Shown here: in pieces, positions 25,874-35,573 of the stretch
How positions within the stretch are numbered: position 1 is the stretch's first letter
Layout: every line of letters begins with the position of its first letter
Source of the DNA: Streptomonospora nanhaiensis
Lineage (GTDB): Bacteria > Actinomycetota > Actinomycetes > Streptosporangiales > Streptosporangiaceae
Assembly (NCBI RefSeq): GCF_013410565.1
Contig: NZ_JACCFO010000001.1
Span: forward strand, 248,001-312,000
Direction of reading: 5' to 3'
Length of the DNA: 64,000 nt
Notes under the pieces: generated by a model
The model's input: the letters and a program-made list of their open reading frames with translations, nothing else
The model's database searches: none
Told to the model about the DNA's origin: nothing
Program-made: the position numbers and the translations under genes

Positions 25874-27448
25874 TCAGGCGTCCGGCGAAGCCGGCCGCCC
25901 CGCCGATGAGTGCGGGCAGGTGCCCAGCGGGGGGCCGCACACCCCGCAGAACATCCGGTCGGCCGCCGCCTCCGGCTCGGGCTCCCGCCGCTCCGGCGGC
26001 TGCGCGGCGGCCGCCGCACGCGGCTCGGCCGGGGCCTCGGGCCCGCCCCGCCTGGGGGCCCGCCGCAGCAGCACCAGCGCCAGCAGCCCCGCCGCCGCGG
26101 CCAGCCCGGCGATCATCAGCATCGCGGGCGCGAACCCGCCCGCCACCCCGGCGCCGCCGCTGATCCCGGCCAGCACCGGCACCGCCGCCACCCCCACCAG
26201 TTGCGCGGTGCGCGCCAGGGTGTTGTTCACCCCCGAGGCCACCCCGGCGTGCCGCTCGGCCGCCGAGGCCAGGACGGTGGCGGTCAGCGGAGCCACGGCG
26301 GTCGACAGCCCCAGGCCCACCAGCAGCACGCCCGGCAGCACACCGGTGAGGTAGGTGTCGCCCGGCCCGACCAGCGACAGCACCACCAGCCCGGCCGCCA
26401 CCAGCAGCGGCCCGGCGGTCAGCTGCCACCGCGGCCCGATCCGCTCGGCCAGGCGGCCCGACTGCCCCGACAGCGCCAGCATCAGCAGCGTGATCGGCAG
26501 CGACGCCGCCCCCGCCGCCACCGCCGAGTAGTCCAGCACCTCCTGCAGGTAGATCACCAGCAGGAACAGCAGCGGCCCCAGCGCGCCGTACATCAGCACC
26601 GTCACCACGTTGGTCACGGTGAAGCGCGTGGAGCGGAAGATGTCCAGCGGCAGCATCGGGTGCGGCCCGCGGCGCTCCACCCACACGAACGCCGCCAGCG
26701 CCGCCAACCCCAGCACGGCCGCGGCGGCGGTCGCCGCCACCGGGGCACCCGCCTCGCCCGAGGCGATCATCGCGTAGGTCAGCGCCGCCAGGCCGACCAT
26801 GCCCAGCAGTGCGCCCGCGTAGTCCAGGTGCGCGGGCGCCTGGTCGTCGACCGACTCCGGAAGGTGCCGCCGGGCGATCAGCAGCACGGCCGCCGCCAGC
26901 GGCAGGTTGATGAGGAAGATGAGGCGCCAGGACCCGATGTCGACCAGCCACCCGCCCACGAAGGGCCCGATCGCCGAGGCCACCCCCGTCAGCCCCGACC
27001 ACGCGCCGATGGCCCGCGCCCGGTCGCCCTTGCGGAAGCTCGCCTGCAGGATCGCCAGGCTGCCCGGGGTGAGCAGCGCGCCGCCCACCCCCTGCAGCAC
27101 CCGCCCGGCGATCAGCCAGCCCAGGCCGGGCGCCACCGTGCACAGCGCCGATGCCAGCGCGAACCACGCCACGCCCAGCGAGAACAGCCGCACCCGGCCG
27201 AACCGGTCGCTCAGCGAACCGCTGAGCAGGATCAGCGCCGAGAGCGTGACCATGTAGCCGTTGGCGATCCACTGCAGCCCGGCCACCCCGGTGTCCAGGT
27301 CGCCGCTGATGGCCGGCAGCGCCACGTTGACCACCGTGGAGTCCAGGAACGCCATGCCCGAGCCCAGCACGGTCGCCGTCAGGATCCAGCGCGCCGCCGG
27401 AGTCCCCCACGCCACCTCGCCGCCGCCGGTCGCACCCGCGGTTGCCAC
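25874..27448 (-). CDS. DHA2-family (EmrB/QacA) 14-helix MFS drug exporter
   Basis: The 524-residue transporter starts with WILTATVLGSGMAFLDSTVVNVALPAISGDL, the DHA2 motif D1, then QWIANGYMVTLSALILLSGSLSDRFGRVRLF (motif A) and RVLQGVGGALLTPGSLAIL (motif C region). Fourteen hydrophobic segments fit. It probably exports drugs or metabolites by proton antiport. The cytoplasmic tail is unusual: after the last helix (about residue 460) it is Pro/Glu-rich and ends with a CGVC and a third Cys (MFCGVCGPPLGTC), which could bind metal. The gene is followed by the FAD protein at 25116. Confidence 0.92.
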   Translation of the reverse strand: MATAGATGGGEVAWGTPAARWILTATVLGSGMAFLDSTVVNVALPAISGDLDTGVAGLQWIANGYMVTLSALILLSGSLSDRFGRVRLFSLGVAWFALASALCTVAPGLGWLIAGRVLQGVGGALLTPGSLAILQASFRKGDRARAIGAWSGLTGVASAIGPFVGGWLVDIGSWRLIFLINLPLAAAVLLIARRHLPESVDDQAPAHLDYAGALLGMVGLAALTYAMIASGEAGAPVAATAAAAVLGLAALAAFVWVERRGPHPMLPLDIFRSTRFTVTNVVTVLMYGALGPLLFLLVIYLQEVLDYSAVAAGAASLPITLLMLALSGQSGRLAERIGPRWQLTAGPLLVAAGLVVLSLVGPGDTYLTGVLPGVLLVGLGLSTAVAPLTATVLASAAERHAGVASGVNNTLARTAQLVGVAAVPVLAGISGGAGVAGGFAPAMLMIAGLAAAAGLLALVLLRRAPRRGGPEAPAEPRAAAAAQPPERREPEPEAAADRMFCGVCGPPLGTCPHSSAGRPASPDA

Positions 27449-27582
27449 ACGCCACCCCCTGCCCCTCCGCCGCGGCGGTGCGCCGCCCCGCCGGGGGGCG
27501 GCCGCGGCGGCGCCAGGGCCACACTACGGCGCGGGCCGCCCGATGGGGCGGCCCGCGTCCGGGGTGTGTCGCGCGGGTGCGG

Positions 27583-30096
27583 CTAGCGCCCGGCCATCGC
27601 GGCGGTGATCGAGGTCCGCGCCGCGCGGCGGGCCGGCAGCACCGAGGCGAGCAGGCCGGCGGCCACGGCGATCGCCAGGAACGCCGCGATCTGGTCCGCG
27701 GGCACCTGGAAGATCAGGCCGCGCAGCACCGCGCTGCCCGCCGCCCAGCCGAAGAACACGCCCAGGGCCACGCCGACGAGCGCGCCGGTCAGGCACAGCA
27801 CGACCGCCTCCAGCGCCAGCATCAGCCGCAGCTGCCCCCGGCGCAGGCCCAGCGCCCGCAGCATCGCCGACTCCCGGGTGCGCTCCAGCACCGACAGCGC
27901 CAGGGTGTTGGCGATGCCGAACACCGCGATCAGCACGGCCAGGCCCAGCATGGCCATGATCGCCAGGAACGCCCCGGCCAGCACGGTGTCGAACTGCGCG
28001 CGCATGTCGCTCATCGAGACCATCTGCACGGTGGGGTGGTCGGCCAGCACGGCCTCGACGGCCGCGCGGACCTCCCCGGGTTCGGCGTCCTCGGCGCCGG
28101 TCACCAGGACGGTGGAGTCCTCGGTGACCTCGGGGAAGGCCGCGGCGAAGTCGCGCGGGGCCAGTGTGACGCCCCACAGCTGGCTGCTGTTGGGCACGAT
28201 CGCCGCGATCTCGTACTCCCGCTCGCCGCGGGCGGTCTCCACGGCGACGGTGTCGCCGACCGAGCGGCCCGCGGCGATCTCCTCGTCCACGGCGGCCCGC
28301 CCCGGCCCCACGTCGGCGAGGTCGCCGGCGACCATCTCCGACTCCAGGTCGCGGCCCAGTTCGGCGCCCCGGTAGGTGGCCACCCGGTAGCCCGCGGTCT
28401 GCCCCCCGGCCTCGGGGAAGACGGAGCGGTCGGCGATCACCGAGCCGATCGCGGGGGAGTCGCGCAGGTCCTCGGCGACCTCCGCCGGCACGGTGGCCGG
28501 GCCGTCCTCGGCCAGTTGCGCGGTGAGCTGGTAGTCGAAAGGGAACTGCCGGTCCAGCATGTCGTCGGTGGTGGCCCGCATCGACGCGTTGACCACCGAG
28601 TACCCGCTGATCAGCGTGGCGCCCACGGTGAGCGCGACCATCGCGGTGGCCGCCCGGCGCGGATTGCGCCGGGCGTTGTCGGCGGCCAGCGCGCCCGAGA
28701 CGCCCAGCAGCCGCATCAGCGGGGCGAGCGCGGCCACGGCCAGGCGCACCAGCAGCGGGCTCAGCACGACCACGCCGAGGAACGCCAGGATGCCCGCCAG
28801 TGCCACCACCACCAGGCCCTGCTGGCCCGAGGGCGTGTCCACGGCGTAGGCCACCAGCAGCGCCGAGGCGCTCAGCAGCACCGCGCCCGCGCCGGTGCGC
28901 AGCCACCCGGTGCGCCGGTCCAGGCCGGTGGCCACGGCGCTGCCGCGCAGCGCCGCCAGCGGCGGCACGAACGTGGCGCGGCGGGCCGGCAGCACGGCGG
29001 CGATCAGTGTGGTGAGGGTGCCCACGGCCAGGCCGACCACCACCGCCGCCGGGGTGAGCACCACCGGCGCCGCGCCGGCGCCGGCGTCCAGCGCGTCGCC
29101 GCCCAGGCGGAACCCCACCGCGGCCAGGGCGATCCCGGCCAGCACGCCCAGCACCGAGGCGGCCAGGCCCACCACCAGCGCCTCGACCACCACGCTGGTG
29201 AAGACCTGCCCGCGCCGGGCGCCCACGCAGCGCAGCAGCGCCATCTCGCGCTGGCGCTGGGCCACCAGGATCGCGAAGGTGTTGTGGATGACGATCGCGG
29301 CCACCACCACCGACACCACCGCGAACAGCAGCAGCGCGGTGGCGATGCTGTCGGCCTCGACACCGGCCCGGTCGGCCAGCCGCTCGCCCAGGGTCCGCCC
29401 GGTGATCACCTCGGCGCCGGAGCCGGCCACGGCGTCCACGGCCGCCGCGGCCTCCTCGGCGGGCACCCCCTCGGCGGCGACGGCGTCGATCTCGGCGAAC
29501 CCCGCCACGCCGGTCATGCGGGTGGCGGTCTCGGGGGTGAACACGACCGCGCCCTGGTAGCCCACCTGCGGGTCGACGCCGAAGTCGACCAGACCGGTGA
29601 CGGTGAACGCGTGGCGCTCGCCGTCGGCGTCCAGCACCTCGGCGGTGTCGCCGATGCCGTAGCCGGCGGCCTCGGCGGTGGAGGTGGCCAGGGCCGCCTC
29701 GTCGTCGGCGGCGGGCAGTTCGCCCTCGGCGGCCGTGTAGCGGCTGAGGCCGCCCACCGACACCGCCAGGGTGGGCATCGCGCCCACCGCGCGGCCGTCG
29801 CGGTCCAGCAGCGGCGCCTCGGCGCGGACCATGCCCTCGGCGCGGTCGATCTCGGGCAGGGCGCGGATCTCGTCGAGCAGGCCGGGCGGCAGCGGCCGCT
29901 CGGAGTCCCCGGCGGGCAGCGCGACGGCGTCCATCCGCTCCGCCGAGCCCATCACCTGGGCGCTGTAGGAGGCGCGCACGGTGTCGGTGAAGACCAGGGT
30001 GCCCGCGACGAACATGACCCCCAGCGCGATGGCCAGGGCGGTGGTGACGAGCCGGCCCTTGTGCAGCCGCAGGCCGGCCAGTGTGGTGCGCAGCAT
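27583..30096 (-). CDS. MacB/FtsX-type ABC exporter permease
   Basis: The 837-residue permease has two FtsX repeats, each with three C-terminal helices and a large outside domain. Repeat 1 begins MLRTTLAGLRLHKGRLVTTALAIALGVMFVAGTLVFTDTV and has FTIRNTFAILVAQRQREMALLRCVGARRGQVF-like features (VIHNTFAILVAQRQREMALLR). Repeat 2 has ALAADNARRNPRRAATAMVALTVGATLISG and GIANTLALSVLERTRESAMLRALGLRRGQL. Such proteins move lipids, peptides or antibiotics across the membrane by a mechanotransmission mechanism. The start lies 4 bases after the ATPase stop, so the pair is one operon. The divergent two-component system at 31296 is the probable regulator. Confidence 0.93.
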   Translation of the reverse strand: MLRTTLAGLRLHKGRLVTTALAIALGVMFVAGTLVFTDTVRASYSAQVMGSAERMDAVALPAGDSERPLPPGLLDEIRALPEIDRAEGMVRAEAPLLDRDGRAVGAMPTLAVSVGGLSRYTAAEGELPAADDEAALATSTAEAAGYGIGDTAEVLDADGERHAFTVTGLVDFGVDPQVGYQGAVVFTPETATRMTGVAGFAEIDAVAAEGVPAEEAAAAVDAVAGSGAEVITGRTLGERLADRAGVEADSIATALLLFAVVSVVVAAIVIHNTFAILVAQRQREMALLRCVGARRGQVFTSVVVEALVVGLAASVLGVLAGIALAAVGFRLGGDALDAGAGAAPVVLTPAAVVVGLAVGTLTTLIAAVLPARRATFVPPLAALRGSAVATGLDRRTGWLRTGAGAVLLSASALLVAYAVDTPSGQQGLVVVALAGILAFLGVVVLSPLLVRLAVAALAPLMRLLGVSGALAADNARRNPRRAATAMVALTVGATLISGYSVVNASMRATTDDMLDRQFPFDYQLTAQLAEDGPATVPAEVAEDLRDSPAIGSVIADRSVFPEAGGQTAGYRVATYRGAELGRDLESEMVAGDLADVGPGRAAVDEEIAAGRSVGDTVAVETARGEREYEIAAIVPNSSQLWGVTLAPRDFAAAFPEVTEDSTVLVTGAEDAEPGEVRAAVEAVLADHPTVQMVSMSDMRAQFDTVLAGAFLAIMAMLGLAVLIAVFGIANTLALSVLERTRESAMLRALGLRRGQLRLMLALEAVVLCLTGALVGVALGVFFGWAAGSAVLRGLIFQVPADQIAAFLAIAVAAGLLASVLPARRAARTSITAAMAGR

Positions 30097-30100
30097 CGGA

Positions 30101-30868
30101 TCAGGACTCCAGCTTCACCAGGCGGTCGAGCACGGTCTCGGCGGTGGGGCCGTACACCTCGTCCACCAGCCGGCCGTCGCGCAGGAACACCACGCGGTCG
30201 GCGTAGGCGGCGGCGACCGGGTCGTGGGTGACCATCACCACCGTCTGGCCCAGGTCGCGCGCGGAGTCGCGCAGGAACCCCAGCACCTCCGCGCCGGAGC
30301 GGGAGTCGAGGTTGCCGGTGGGCTCGTCGGCGTACACCACCTCGGGGTCGCCCAGCAGCGCGCGGGCCACCGCCACGCGCTGCTGCTGGCCGCCCGACAG
30401 CGCCGAGGGCAGGTGGTGCAGGCGCTCGCCGAGCCCGACCACCTCCACGATGCGCGCCAGCCGGGCGGGGTCGGTGCGGCGCCGGGCGATGCGGGCGGGC
30501 AGCAGGATGTTCTGCTCGGCGGTGAGCATCGGCAGCAGGTTGAACGACTGGAAGACGAACCCGATGCGGTCGCGGCGCAGCAGGGTCAGTTCGCGGTCCC
30601 TGAGCCGGGTGATCTCGGTGCCGCCCAGGTGCACGGTGCCGGAGGTGACCGTGTCCAGCCCGGCCAGGCAGTGCATCAGGGTCGACTTGCCCGAGCCCGA
30701 CGGACCCATGATCGCGGTGAAGGCGCCGCGGGCGAAGGACACGCTGACCTCGTCCAGCGCGCGGACGGTCGATCCCGCGCCGCCGTAGACCTTGGTCAGG
30801 TCGCGGGCGACCACCACGGGCGGGGCGGGGGAGGGCTGCGGTGCGGCCGCGGCCGCGTACTCGCTCAC
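30101..30868 (-). CDS. MacB/LolD-type ABC exporter ATPase
   Basis: The 255-residue ATPase has Walker A GPSGSGKS, Q-loop FVFQSFNLLPMLTA, signature LSGGQQQRVAVARALLG, Walker B VVYADEPTGNLD and H-loop VMVTHDPVAA, the classic pattern for partners of FtsX permeases. It starts at GTG 30868 (VSEYAAAA) with TTGGAG upstream; longer alternatives would run into the promoter region. It powers the permease at 27583. It is divergent from the histidine kinase gene. Confidence 0.95.
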   Translation of the reverse strand: MSEYAAAAAPQPSPAPPVVVARDLTKVYGGAGSTVRALDEVSVSFARGAFTAIMGPSGSGKSTLMHCLAGLDTVTSGTVHLGGTEITRLRDRELTLLRRDRIGFVFQSFNLLPMLTAEQNILLPARIARRRTDPARLARIVEVVGLGERLHHLPSALSGGQQQRVAVARALLGDPEVVYADEPTGNLDSRSGAEVLGFLRDSARDLGQTVVMVTHDPVAAAYADRVVFLRDGRLVDEVYGPTAETVLDRLVKLES

Positions 30869-31295
30869 TCGAAGACTCCAAAACGGTTGCGGAAGACAAC
30901 GGCGTAACCGGTCCACGGGCCGCGCCCCGGGCGTCCCCGGCTGCGGCGCGGCACGGTGTCCAACGCTAGGCCCGCGCAGGTGGCGGGGGCATCGGCCGCA
31001 GTGGCGATCAACCGCATGGGCGAAAGCCGCGCCGCCGGGGCCCGCGCGCCGCACATGGTCGGGGCGGGGGCACCGACTTTCGTCGGGGGCGGGCGCGCCC
31101 CGGCCGCGCCCCCGCGCGCCGCCCGTACCCCGGCGCACCCGCCGCCACCTGGGCCGACGCGCGGCGCACCGACTTTCGGCGGAGGCGCCCGGCGGCCGTT
31201 CGACCAGCGCCGACGCGCGCGCGTGGGGCGCATAGACTCCGCCGCAGACACCGGCCGCCGAGCATCGGGGCGGCCCTGCGGCACGGGGGCGAGGA
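30869..31295. promoter_or_regulatory. Divergent promoter region of the ABC exporter and two-component genes, with a direct repeat
   Basis: This 427-base gap holds no gene. The word GCACCGACTTTCG occurs at 31070-31082 and 31166-31178, 96 bases apart, each time followed by a similar GC-rich segment (CGGGGGCG or GCGGAGGCG). Each copy contains a short inverted repeat around TTTC (CCGAC then GTCGG in the first). Direct or inverted repeats in front of a two-component operon and its divergent transporter are good candidates for response-regulator binding. Confidence 0.45.
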
Positions 31296-32567
31296 GTGGT
31301 GGAGCAACAGGACGGGGCGGCGCGGACCTGGAGGGAGCGCTGGTGGGCGCGCCGCCACCGGGCCGCCGACTGGACGCTGGCGGCGATGGCCTACCCCTGG
31401 ATCGCGCTGATGGTCGCGGTGGCGCCGGCCGGCCCCCTCGGCGGCACGGCCATGCAGGCGTCCGGATCGATGCCGCGCGTGCTGTCCATGGCCGCCCTCA
31501 CCTTCCTGGTGCCCGCCGGGGTCGCCGCCCTGGTGCTGGTGCGCCGCACCCGCCCCGGCCTGCTGATGGCGGCCTCGGCCGCGCTGCTGCTGTGCGTCGG
31601 CGACTTCGGCACTCCGGGCCTGGCACTGTTCAGCTACGCCGCCTGGAACGAGAACCGGCGGTCGCTGGCGGCGTGGGCGGTGGGCCTGATGGGCGCCTCC
31701 ATCGCCCAGTTCAGCCTGGCCAGCGCCGTCGTCCCCGGCGCGGCGGTGATGCTGGTCCTGGTGTTCCAGGCCATGCCGCTGACCGTGGGTCTGTGGGTGG
31801 GCACCCGCCGCGAGCTCATCGCCAACCTGCACGAGCGCGCCGAGCGCCTGGAGCGCGAGCAGCACCTGCTGGCGGACCAGGCCATCACCGCCGAGCGCAC
31901 CCGCATCGCCCGCGAGATGCACGACGTGGTCGCCCACCGGGTCAGCCTGATGGTGCTGCACGCCGGCGGCCTGGAGGTCTCGGCGGCCGACGAGCGCACC
32001 GTGGCCACGGCCGGGCTGATCCGCACCACCGGCCGCGAGGCGCTGGCCGAGCTGCGCGGCATTCTGGGCGTGCTGCGCGAGGAGCCCGACGCCGCCGCGC
32101 CCACCGCACCCCAGCCGGTGCTGGCCGACCTCGCCCGCCTCATCGGCGAGTGGCGGCGCGCGGGGACGCCGGTGGACTGGCGGGTGTCGGGCACGCCCGC
32201 GCCGCTGCCCGCCCAGACCGAGCGCACCGCCTACCGCACCGTGCAGGAGGCGCTGACCAACGCGGGAAAGCACGCCCCCGGCGGCGCCGTGCGCGTGGAA
32301 CTGGAGCACCGGCCCGGCGAACTGGCCGTCACGGTCGACAACGAGGACCCGCCCGATGGGCCGCCCGCCGATCCCCCGCCGGGCAGCGGCTACGGCCTGG
32401 CGGGCCTGCGCGAGCGGCTGGCGCTGATCGGCGGTACGCTCGCCGCCGGACCCCGGCCCGGCGGCGGCTGGCGGGTGCGCGCCGTCATGCCCGCCGGGCG
32501 CGCGCCGGAGAGCGGGGAGCGGGAGCCGGACAAGGATTCCGGCGCGGAAAGAGCCACACAGCGGTGA
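31296..32567 (+). CDS. NarL-family sensor histidine kinase
   Basis: The 423-residue kinase has an N-terminal sensor with about five membrane helices (residues 25-170), a coiled linker (LIANLHERAERLEREQHLLADQ), the HisKA_3 box with the phospho-His in RTRIAREMHDVVAHRVSLM, and an ATPase domain (TVQEALTNAGKHAP, GYGLAGLRERLALIGG). No large outside domain is present, which fits intramembrane sensing of a drug or lipid signal. GTG 31296 or GTG 31299 can be the start. The stop overlaps the response regulator start (GTGA), so the two are coupled. Confidence 0.92.
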   Translation: MVEQQDGAARTWRERWWARRHRAADWTLAAMAYPWIALMVAVAPAGPLGGTAMQASGSMPRVLSMAALTFLVPAGVAALVLVRRTRPGLLMAASAALLLCVGDFGTPGLALFSYAAWNENRRSLAAWAVGLMGASIAQFSLASAVVPGAAVMLVLVFQAMPLTVGLWVGTRRELIANLHERAERLEREQHLLADQAITAERTRIAREMHDVVAHRVSLMVLHAGGLEVSAADERTVATAGLIRTTGREALAELRGILGVLREEPDAAAPTAPQPVLADLARLIGEWRRAGTPVDWRVSGTPAPLPAQTERTAYRTVQEALTNAGKHAPGGAVRVELEHRPGELAVTVDNEDPPDGPPADPPPGSGYGLAGLRERLALIGGTLAAGPRPGGGWRVRAVMPAGRAPESGEREPDKDSGAERATQR

Positions 32568-33211
32568 TCCGCACGATTCTGGTGGACGACGAGCAGCTGG
32601 TCCGCTCGGGCCTGCGGATGATCCTGGACTCCGCCGAGGACATCGAGGTCGTGGGCGAGGCCGGCGACGGCGCCGAGGCGGTGGAGCTGGCGGCGCGCGT
32701 GGAGCCCGACGTGGCCCTGCTGGACATCCGCATGCCCGGCACCGACGGGCTCACCGCGGCCGCCGCGCTGGCCGACCTTGCGCACCCGCCCAAGGTGGTG
32801 CTGCTGACCACCTTCGACCTGGACGAGTACGTGCACCGGGCGCTGCGCGCCGGAGCCGTGGGGTTCCTGCTCAAGGACACCCCGCCGCGCGACCTCATCT
32901 CCGCCGTGCGCACCATCGCCGAGGGCAACGCCATGCTGGCGCCCAGCATCACCAAGCGGATGCTGGAGCGGTTCGCGGCCGCGGGGTCGGGTGCCGGCGC
33001 CGCGGCCGCCCAGCGCCTGTCCGTGCTCAGCGAGCGCGAGCGCGACGTGCTGGTGGCGGTGGCCAAGGGGATGTCCAACGCCGAGGCCGGGCGCAGCCTG
33101 GGCATGCGCGAGGCCACCGTGAAGGCGCACGTCAGCAGCATCCTGGCCAAGCTGGGGCTGAGCAACCGGGTGCAGGCCGCCATCCTCGCCCACGACGCCG
33201 GGTGGGCCTGA
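32564..33211 (+). CDS. NarL/LuxR-family response regulator
   Basis: The 215-residue regulator has an acidic pocket (VDDEQLVRSGL), the phospho-Asp in DVALLDIRMPG, the signalling Thr in LLTTF and Lys in LLKDTPPRDLI. The C-terminal LuxR helix-turn-helix is LSERERDVLVAVAKGMSNAEAGRSLGMREATVKAHVSSILAKLGLSNRVQA. GTG 32564 overlaps the kinase stop. It probably controls the divergent MacB-like exporter through sites in 30869-31295. Confidence 0.95.
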   Translation: MIRTILVDDEQLVRSGLRMILDSAEDIEVVGEAGDGAEAVELAARVEPDVALLDIRMPGTDGLTAAAALADLAHPPKVVLLTTFDLDEYVHRALRAGAVGFLLKDTPPRDLISAVRTIAEGNAMLAPSITKRMLERFAAAGSGAGAAAAQRLSVLSERERDVLVAVAKGMSNAEAGRSLGMREATVKAHVSSILAKLGLSNRVQAAILAHDAGWA

Positions 33212-33402
33212 GCGGCTCGGGCGGCCGCCGCGACGGCCCAGGGCGCGGCGGCGCCGGGTAAGGCGGGGGTGACGTGGTTCACCCGAGGCGGGGCGGCCGG
33301 GCGGTCTATTGTGGGTGCAGCGCCGCATCAGGGTCCGCAGCCACGTGTCCAGACCCGGGCGCTCCGCGCAGCCGCCTCCGTTCGTCGTAGAAAGGCCGAG
33401 CC

Positions 33403-34071
33403 GTGGCCGTTCGCACCCAGGGGGGCTTGGGGACGCCGGCCGGGACCGCCGCCGCTCCCGACCCCGGACCCGCCGGGCCCCTTGCCACCGAGTCCGCCGA
33501 GCAGTCGGTGCCCCGCCGCCTGCTGGCCGTCGCCACCCGGCTGTTTGCCGAGAAGGGCTTCGACCGCACCTCCGTCCAGGAGATCGTGGACGCCGCCAAC
33601 GTCACCAAGGGGGCGATGTACCACTACTTCGACTCCAAGGACGACCTGCTCGCCGAGATCTACGCGCGCGTGCTGCGGATGCAGATGAGCCGGCTCCAGG
33701 AGATCGCCGGCTCCGGCGGCCCCGTCGCCGACCGGGTGGGCCGCGCCGCCGCCGACGTGGTGGTCAGCACCATCGACCACCTCGACGACGCCACCATCTC
33801 CTTCCGCTCGCTGCACCAGCTCACCGCCGAGAAGCAGCGCGAGGTCCGCCTGGAGCGCCGCCGCTACCACGAGCTGTTCCGCTCGCTGATCACCGAGGGC
33901 CAGCAGGCGGGCGTGTTCACCGACCGCGTGCCCGCCGACCTGGTGGTCGACTTCTACTTCGGCAGCGTGCACCACCTCAGCACCTGGTACCGCCCCGACG
34001 GCGAGCTGAGCCCCCAGCAGATCGGCGACTACTACGCCGACCTGCTGCTCACCGCGCTGCGCGCCCAGTAG
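33403..34071 (+). CDS. TetR-family regulator (KstR2/FadR-like)
   Basis: The 222-residue protein has a disordered start (residues 1-35) and a TetR DNA-binding domain (RRLLAVATRLFAEKGFDRTSVQEIVDAANVTKGAMYHYFDSKDDLLAEIYARV). The recognition helix KGAMYHYF and the C-terminal domain with TISFRSLHQLTAEKQREVRLERRRYHELFRSLI resemble lipid-metabolism regulators such as KstR2. The ligand is unknown. GTG 33403 is preceded by GAAAGG. Its neighbours are convergent, so the target is not obvious. Confidence 0.88.
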   Translation: MAVRTQGGLGTPAGTAAAPDPGPAGPLATESAEQSVPRRLLAVATRLFAEKGFDRTSVQEIVDAANVTKGAMYHYFDSKDDLLAEIYARVLRMQMSRLQEIAGSGGPVADRVGRAAADVVVSTIDHLDDATISFRSLHQLTAEKQREVRLERRRYHELFRSLITEGQQAGVFTDRVPADLVVDFYFGSVHHLSTWYRPDGELSPQQIGDYYADLLLTALRAQ

Positions 34072-34156
34072 CGGGCCCGGGGGAGCCGGGGCGCCGCATA
34101 CCGCCGCTCCGCGGATGCGCCGGCGTCGGCACGGCTAGCGGCCGGGAGCCCGCACG

Positions 34157-34200
34157 CCGTGCGGCCGCCGCCCGCACACGGGCGGGCGGCGGCCGCACGG
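34157..34200. terminator. Strong bidirectional terminator between tetR and the MFS gene
   Basis: Two 19-base arms (34157-34175 and 34182-34200) pair perfectly around a 6-base loop ACACGG. The hairpin lies between the convergent ends of the TetR gene (34071) and the MFS pseudogene (34219). Confidence 0.8.
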
Positions 34201-34218
34201 GGACCGGACCGGGCCGGG

Positions 34219-35573
34219 CTAGGCCGCCGGGCCGCGCCCGCCCTGTCCCTGTCCCTGCTCCTCCATGGGCGACTCCGCCGACGCGGCCGTGCGTGCAAGC
34301 GCCACCGCCGCCAGGGAGATCCCCGCGGTCACCACCAGGTACACCGCGATGGGCACCCACGACTCGCCGAACCGCGACAGCAGCCACGTGGCGATCAGCG
34401 GGGCCGTGCCCCGGCCAGGGCGGCGCCGACCTGGTAGCCCAGGGTGACCCCGGTGTAGCGCACGCGGGTCGAGAAGATCTCCGAGCTGAGCGTGCCGATC
34501 GTGGCGGTCACCGGCGGCCACAGGATGCCCAGCCCGATCACCGTGGCGGCCACCAGCATCAGCCCCGCGCCCGTCTGCAGCATCAGGAAGTAGGGCACGG
34601 CGAACACGGCCAGCGCGACGGTGCCGATGACGTAGACGCGCCGGCGGCCCCAGGAGTCCGACAGCCGGCCGGCCAGCGGGATCGCGACGGTGGCCACCAC
34701 CGCGGCCGCCGTCACCGAGTTCAGCGCCACGGTGTTGGAGTAGTCCAGCGTTCCGGTCGCGTAGCTCACCACGAACGTGCCGAAGATGTAGAACGGCGCG
34801 GTCTCGACCACCTTCACGCCCACCGCGATCAGCACCGCGCGCCAGTGGTGGCGCAGCGTCTCCACGATCGGCAGCCGGGCGACGCGGCCCTCGCTCCTGG
34901 CCGCGCGGAACGCCGGGGTCTCCTCGATACCGGAGCGGATCCACAGGCCCACGGCCACCAGTACCACGCTGGCGACGAACGGCACGCGCCAGCCCCACGC
35001 CGCGAACTGGGCGTCGTCCAGCAGGCTCATCCCCGACAGCGCCAGGCCGGCCAGCAGCATGCCGCTGGTGATGCCCATCTGCGGCACGCTGCCGTAGAGG
35101 CCGCGCCTGTGCGCGGGGGCGTACTCGTAGGCCAGCAGCAGCGCGCCGCCCCACTCGCCGCCGATCCCCATGCCCTGCACCACCCGCAGGGCGACCAGCA
35201 GCACCGGCGCCCACAGCCCGGCGGTGTCGTAGGTCGGCAGCAGGCCGATGAGCATGGTCGCGCCGCCCATCAGGGACAGCGTGATGACCAGGGTGCGCTT
35301 GCGGCCGACGCGGTCGCCGATGTGGGCGAAGACGACCCCGCCCAGCGGCCGGATGAAGAACGTCAGCGCGAAGGTCAGGTAGGACAGCATCAGCGACACG
35401 AACGGGTCGTCGGAGGGGAAGAACAGTTCGTCGAAGACGAGCGCCGCCGCCGTGCCGTAGAGGAAGAAGTCGAACCACTCGATGGTGCTGCCGGTCAGGC
35501 TCGCCACCAGGACCTTGGTCCGTTGCGGGCCGGGCGGCGCCGAAGGCGGTGTGGGCGTGTTCGCCACGCTCAT
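34219..35573 (-). pseudogene. MHS-family MFS transporter (ProP/ShiA-like) with a 1-base frameshift
   Basis: The gene starts at ATG 35573 and encodes a 12-helix metabolite:proton symporter: LVASLTGSTIEWFDFFLYGTAAALVF, the motif HIGDRVGRKRTLVITL and RVVQGMGIGGEWGGALLLAYE. After GYQVGAALAG the frame reads ARPR and stops near 34395. The missing end continues in the next frame as GTAPLIATWLLSRFGESWVPIAVYL and so on to 34219. The break is in a G run (C run at 34409-34412 on the plus strand) where one more base would restore GYQVGAALAGGTAPLIATWLL. It is either a real inactivating deletion, losing the last two helices, or a sequencing error in the homopolymer. The substrate would be a small organic acid or osmolyte. 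Confidence 0.85.
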
